Positions 60,030 to 64,000 of a stretch of DNA of 64,000 nucleotides are shown here, in pieces. Where the stretch lies: the NCBI RefSeq assembly GCF_023667495.1, contig NZ_JAMOZL010000001.1, positions 248,001-312,000 on the forward strand, written 5' to 3'. This DNA is from Dyadobacter sp. MSC1_007 (lineage in GTDB: Bacteria; Bacteroidota; Bacteroidia; Cytophagales; Spirosomataceae). The translations under genes and the position numbers were made by a program. Position 1 is the stretch's first letter; the number at the start of each line of letters is the position of its first letter. The notes under the pieces are model-generated. The model was not told where the DNA came from and ran no database searches. It saw only the letters and a list, made by a program, of their open reading frames with translations.

Positions 60030-61007
60030 ATGAAGCAAGCCCGACCCACCTTACGCGCCCAAAATATCTCCAAAAGTTTTGGTACCAACCCGGTGCTTAC
60101 CGGCATCGATATTGACTTGTATCCAGGCGAGTGGCTGGGTATTCTGGGCGAAAGCGGGTCGGGTAAAAGCACCTTGCTGCGCATTCTGGGGCGTTTCCTG
60201 GACGCGGAGCAAGGTGATGTTATTTTCAAAGGCAATGCATTGAAGCCGGTCAGCGGAGAGCTCATGCCCGGGCATGATGCGATCAAACTCATCCACCAGG
60301 AGTTCGAGCTGTTTCCTAATCAGACAGTTGCGGAGAATATCGCTTACTCGCTCCGGTTTTATGAAGAAGCTTATCGAACCGAAAAGGTGGCCGAGCTGTT
60401 GGATATGACCGCATTGCATTATGTGAGCGGTCAAAAGGCGAAACTGCTGTCCGGAGGCGAAAAACAGCGTACGGCAATCGCAAAGGCATTAGCCGAACTG
60501 CCGGAAGTACTGCTGCTCGACGAGCCGTTTGCCCATCTTGACAATCATAACCGCCGCGTTCTGGCCGATGCAATTGAGAAACTACGCCATCAGCAAAAAA
60601 CGGGGTGCATTTTTGTAACCCATGAAGCTGCGGACGCACTGGCCTGGTCGGACCGCATTGCCGTGCTCCGAAATGGCGAAATTATTCAAATAGGAACTCC
60701 TCAGGAAGTTTATAACAATCCCATCAACAGTTATGTAGCCGAACTTACGGGCGACATCAACTGGCTTCCGGGTGATAAAGGGAGTAAACAGTTTTATATC
60801 AGACCAGAGAAAATCAAACCCACCAAAAATCCTGAAAAATCCAAGTGGCAGGGTAAAGTGGAGGCGATCCGGTTTCACGGTAATCACTGGGAAATCCGCT
60901 GCACGAAAGGGAAGGAACAACTATCGTTCTACCGGAATAAGCCTGATCTCGAAATAGGCCAGCAGGTAATGTTGACGTATCCTGCCAAGGATTTAAAAAG
61001 TATTTGA
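60030..61007 (+). CDS. ABC transporter ATP-binding protein, PotA/FbpC-like
   Basis: A 325-residue ATPase from ATG 60030. Walker A is GESGSGKST (about 40-48), Q-loop HQEFELF, signature LLSGGEKQRTAIAK, Walker B VLLLDEPF, H-loop VTHEAADAL. A C-terminal TOBE-like part (QFYIRPEKIKPTK onward) resembles iron- or polyamine-type importers. No permease or binding protein is near, so the partner and substrate are unknown. It is coupled to the nitroreductase gene. Confidence 0.9.
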   Translation: MKQARPTLRAQNISKSFGTNPVLTGIDIDLYPGEWLGILGESGSGKSTLLRILGRFLDAEQGDVIFKGNALKPVSGELMPGHDAIKLIHQEFELFPNQTVAENIAYSLRFYEEAYRTEKVAELLDMTALHYVSGQKAKLLSGGEKQRTAIAKALAELPEVLLLDEPFAHLDNHNRRVLADAIEKLRHQQKTGCIFVTHEAADALAWSDRIAVLRNGEIIQIGTPQEVYNNPINSYVAELTGDINWLPGDKGSKQFYIRPEKIKPTKNPEKSKWQGKVEAIRFHGNHWEIRCTKGKEQLSFYRNKPDLEIGQQVMLTYPAKDLKSI

Positions 61008-61011
61008 AATT

Positions 61012-63531
61012 CTACAATTTAAACCAGAAGGAGATTTTTACCGCAAACGGCGTCACATTCGGGTTGTCCAGGTAACTGAGCCGGTGCACGAAATCGACCC
61101 GGCCGGTTTTGAAAATATTATCCACGCCATAGCCAAGTTCGATGTATGGCTTGTCCTTCAATTTGCTGAAAGTCTGTATTTCGTTTCCGGATTCGTCGGT
61201 AGTAGTGGTCAATGCGAGGTTTGCGTCGCTGATACTGCCATAAAAGAGCTTTCCGGTCGCCAGCATGCGCAGTTTCAGTTTCTTTATCGCAGGGATTCGG
61301 TTCAATAAAAGGCCCTCAAAATTGTGCTCCATGCGCAAAGCAATGTAGCGGTCGCTGATAAACTCGAAATACCGCATCAGGTTATAGGCATTATCGACGT
61401 AAAAAAGCGATTCGTTGCCCAATGGCGTGTAGAGCAGCGGATAGGGCAAGGTGGAAGGGATATAGCCGAAAGTCAAATTGTAATAGGTGCGGCCGATCAC
61501 ACCGGCACGAAAGCTTTGCTTGACATTGAAAGACAGCTTATTGTAATTGAAATCACCCCCAAAAACATTTTTAATCCCCAATGTGTATCTTAATGTAAAT
61601 GCAGGGGAATTGCCATTACCCATGCTGATCCGCTCGTTGTCATTTTGCAGGAACGTTTCTTTGTTGGCAAGCCGCGTTTCGAAATTGATTTCAGTAATCT
61701 CGAATGCGCTTTTTACCGGCGAATCTATTCCAGCCGCCGGACTGGTCCGGTAACTGAACGGAAACAGCGGTTCGAAGTTCCTATGGCGGACCTGCACACT
61801 TCCGGTAAGCCCTTTCACTAGCTCCCGTTTGAAATAGGCCGAAATATCTTCCTGCCAATAAGGCCTCCGAAACGCACCAAACCGGGAAAATGCACCAAAT
61901 ATTGTATTAGGTCCTATGGTTTCAGCTGATACACCCAGCCGTTCAAGGTCTTTGGAATAGGAAATACCTGCAATCGTCCACGGCTTGCGGCTGACGATAT
62001 AGTCCATCGCTGCGCCATATTTGAAATCATGGTCACGCGTACCGTAAGCGCCATAACCGCTGAAAATCCATTTGCGGCTGAAACCGGGATCCGTCCTGAA
62101 GCCCAGCCTGAAACGATGCCCTTCCACCGCATTATTGGCATATAAAAACAAATAAGGCCCGATATCGATGTTCCACTTGTCGATCTTTTTATACCCATTC
62201 ACCAAAATGTTGAGAATTTCGGTATACGTTTTTACAACCGGCAATGCTTTTAAGGAATCAACCAATTGGAATGTAAGTTTTTCTGTCGGGCTTAATACCT
62301 CCGGACGGGCCTTGATCCAGAAAGTGGAATCATGGTCGCGGTAATCCTCTTTCAGCTCGATAGCCGTGTCATAAAATTTCGGATCACGCGGCACGCCCAG
62401 CTTATGGCCGGAGTTGGCAGAATAGAATTTCAGCAGCATTCCCGCGGTTTGCGGCGTAGGTTCATCCACATCGATCAAAACACGTGTTTTAAGCGGTAAC
62501 CACACTTTCTCGTCTTCCGACAGGTCGTAGGATTGTTGTATTTTGATTTTGTCGATAAAGTTGAGATTGGCTTCTCTACCAACGCTGACGTCGATTTGCG
62601 TGAGGGCAAATGAAGCGCCGTCTACCCAAAAGGACCCATTAAATGCAAGGTCCTGTTTTTGCCTTGGCTCGAATTCAATATGATAATCATAACCTGTGCC
62701 GTTATAGACGCTGTCGGCGAGGTAATACTCGTAGTAGAGCTTCCAGTTGTCCGAAATGGGCGACACGAAGTCTTTTTCGAGGATATTCAGCCAATTGTTG
62801 TAAAAATTATATTGCTGAAACGACGAGCCGACCAGTTGGGACACAAAACTGCCATCGGTAAGGCCTACACCCGAAACTTTTGTCTTACTGATAACTTCTT
62901 TTTTCTTCTTGGGATTTTGTCTCCAAAAGACATCGGACACAGATTCTGAAATGAAAATCGGGATGATCGTCTCACCATTTTCCCCGCGCACCTCATCGTA
63001 TTTGTCGACAATGTGCGTCATTTTCTTAACCGATTTGCGGTTCCGGAATTTCGTCGAGAGGTTATCTATATCGATCTGGATCTTGTTGTAGCTCTGATAT
63101 TCCAGGGCGCTAAGCTCCTCGGTGTTGTTGCTTTTTTTTGCTGCGATGATCTTGCGCATAATCGCATAAGCCGGGTTCTCGCCTGCGAATATCTTAACCT
63201 CTTTGAGCTGTAATGCTTCGGGCGATAACTGTATATCAATGGTTTGTTCCGCGACATTCGGTGCAATGGCCTTGCTTTTGGTTGCATAGCCGACGTAGGT
63301 GATCAGCAGGGAGTCGGCGGGTGGCGTAAAAGTGAGCTGGTAGAAGCCGTCGAAATTGGTGGTTGTGCCTGATAATGTAGCTTTTACCGCAATGTTTGCA
63401 AATGGGATAGGGTCGCCGGTGGTTGCATCGGTGACTTTACCTTTAATTGTAAACGTCGCTTGTGAATAGCTTTTGTGACCAATCCAGAGGACGGACAAAA
63501 GCATCAGCATTATGAAACGAAGCCGTCTCAT
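61012..63531 (-). CDS. DUF5686 outer-membrane protein with carboxypeptidase-regulatory-like domain (second copy)
   Basis: An 839-residue paralogue of the protein at 10665-13229: signal peptide, regulatory-like domain (TIKGKVTDATTGDPIPFANI, about 28-100), DUF5686 start (NPAYAIMRKIIAAKKSN) and C-terminal barrel ending in FWFKL, the aromatic ending of outer-membrane proteins. Function unknown. Its start overlaps the stop of the SanA-like gene (ATGA), so it lies second in a unit whose beginning is outside the window. Confidence 0.88.
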   Translation of the reverse strand: MRRLRFIMLMLLSVLWIGHKSYSQATFTIKGKVTDATTGDPIPFANIAVKATLSGTTTNFDGFYQLTFTPPADSLLITYVGYATKSKAIAPNVAEQTIDIQLSPEALQLKEVKIFAGENPAYAIMRKIIAAKKSNNTEELSALEYQSYNKIQIDIDNLSTKFRNRKSVKKMTHIVDKYDEVRGENGETIIPIFISESVSDVFWRQNPKKKKEVISKTKVSGVGLTDGSFVSQLVGSSFQQYNFYNNWLNILEKDFVSPISDNWKLYYEYYLADSVYNGTGYDYHIEFEPRQKQDLAFNGSFWVDGASFALTQIDVSVGREANLNFIDKIKIQQSYDLSEDEKVWLPLKTRVLIDVDEPTPQTAGMLLKFYSANSGHKLGVPRDPKFYDTAIELKEDYRDHDSTFWIKARPEVLSPTEKLTFQLVDSLKALPVVKTYTEILNILVNGYKKIDKWNIDIGPYLFLYANNAVEGHRFRLGFRTDPGFSRKWIFSGYGAYGTRDHDFKYGAAMDYIVSRKPWTIAGISYSKDLERLGVSAETIGPNTIFGAFSRFGAFRRPYWQEDISAYFKRELVKGLTGSVQVRHRNFEPLFPFSYRTSPAAGIDSPVKSAFEITEINFETRLANKETFLQNDNERISMGNGNSPAFTLRYTLGIKNVFGGDFNYNKLSFNVKQSFRAGVIGRTYYNLTFGYIPSTLPYPLLYTPLGNESLFYVDNAYNLMRYFEFISDRYIALRMEHNFEGLLLNRIPAIKKLKLRMLATGKLFYGSISDANLALTTTTDESGNEIQTFSKLKDKPYIELGYGVDNIFKTGRVDFVHRLSYLDNPNVTPFAVKISFWFKL

Positions 63532-64000
63532 TCGTCCACACCATTTTTTCCGATCTCTCTGTTGGAAGTAACATCTGCAGCAGGACGCAGGATGTGGACA
63601 TCCAGTACGGCTTTCGGGCGTGCCAGGTATTCGCGCACAAGCGTGCGTAGCGAATAGCCGTTGGGTACATCCTGGGCTGCGAAGGATATTGCATTGATGC
63701 CCTCATTATGAGCAATGTACAATGCGCGCGCATTGTGAAAATTCTGAGAGATGATAGTGAAATTGTCCTGATTGAAAACTTCCTTGCAACGAACGACGGA
63801 ATCGAAAGTCCTGAAACCGGCGTAATCCAGGGTCATGACGTTTTCGGGAATGCCCAGGTTCAGCAAGGCCCGCTGCATATCGAGTGGCTCGTTATAATAT
63901 TGCGAATCGTTATTTCCGCTCAGGATAATGTATTTGATCTTTCCCTCCTTGAATAGCCGGGCGGTAGCTTCCATCCGGTATTTGAAGAAAAGGTTTTCCG
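63528..64000 (-). CDS. SanA/YdcF-like DUF218 protein, partial
   Basis: The frame is open to the right edge, so the N-terminal part is missing; 157 codons remain. ENLFFFKYRMEATARL, KYIILSGNNDSQYYNEPLDM and LDYAGFRTFDSVVRCKEVF match the SanA branch of DUF218 proteins, linked to envelope barrier function and vancomycin exclusion in enterobacteria. Its stop overlaps the start of the DUF5686 gene by 4 bases, suggesting joint envelope roles. Confidence 0.9.
   Translation of the reverse strand, partial: ENLFFKYRMEATARLFKEGKIKYIILSGNNDSQYYNEPLDMQRALLNLGIPENVMTLDYAGFRTFDSVVRCKEVFNQDNFTIISQNFHNARALYIAHNEGINAISFAAQDVPNGYSLRTLVREYLARPKAVLDVHILRPAADVTSNREIGKNGVDE

Noticed and set aside
1-64000. CRISPR arrays, insertion sequences, prophage, tRNA or rRNA genes
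   Set aside because: No regularly spaced repeats, transposase or integrase motifs, phage structural genes, cloverleaf-like segments or rRNA sequence were seen.

Overview
The window reads as ordinary chromosome from a Bacteroidota bacterium of the order Cytophagales; a Dyadobacter-like member of the Spirosoma group is my best guess from protein style. Signs for this are two type IX secretion (T9SS) cargo proteins (a gliding-motility-type C-terminus and a YPNP-type C-terminus), three outer-membrane proteins with carboxypeptidase-regulatory-like N-termini (one OMP_b-brl receptor and two DUF5686 paralogues), a GWxTD lipoprotein, menaquinone synthesis (MenA), and Bacteroidota -7 promoter elements (TAnnTTTG) directly upstream of at least fifteen transcription units. 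No rRNA, tRNA, CRISPR array, insertion sequence or prophage was seen.

Layout. 1-6.6 kb: end of an endonuclease/exonuclease/phosphatase gene, a FAN1-like VRR-NUC nuclease, pgk, an outer-membrane receptor behind a tandem direct repeat, and a cold-shock gene. 6.7-16.4 kb: guaA, a 54-aa DUF1328 membrane protein, an M1 aminopeptidase, a DUF5686 protein, and a redox divergon (hxlR facing nitroreductase-dsbA), then an acyltransferase. 16.6-25.6 kb: class II aldolase, a CBS/CorC membrane protein pair, a subclass A2 (PER/CfxA-like) beta-lactamase, a lone ABC ATPase, a 1,152-aa T9SS cargo protein, and a PIN-type toxin-antitoxin pair chained to a DUF4920 gene. 25.6-37.9 kb: a double SGNH hydrolase, menA, glutathione peroxidase, argS, an unknown secreted protein, pyrR, pth, a non-coding stretch with a candidate structured RNA, an LamG-OmpA protein, a DMT exporter and a PhzF protein.

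37.9-47 kb: a periplasmic-type trehalase with an odd start, an M28 peptidase, a SAM-I riboswitch controlling metX, a GDPD, and a compact molybdenum/formate-dehydrogenase operon (mobA-fdhD-DUF7009-FdhF/YdeP). 47-64 kb: an orphan kinase-fold protein, a T9SS L-domain protein, mnmA, rlmB overlapping a GWxTD lipoprotein, a dienoyl-CoA reductase-like SDR, an AlkD-like protein, pyrB, a GreA/B C-terminal-like small protein, yebC, an ElaA-type acetyltransferase, a leader or small-RNA region before metF, ybjQ, a nitroreductase-ABC ATPase pair, a second DUF5686 protein and a truncated SanA/DUF218 gene at the edge.

Most genes are single or in two- to four-gene units separated by strong, often bidirectional, hairpin terminators. 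Two methionine/one-carbon genes (metX, metF) both carry structured leaders. No clear new multi-gene defence or biosynthetic system was found. The most novel-looking items are the two candidate structured RNAs (34.4-34.7 kb and 57.8-57.9 kb), the orphan kinase-fold protein at 47.1 kb, and several unassigned operator-like repeats upstream of known genes.
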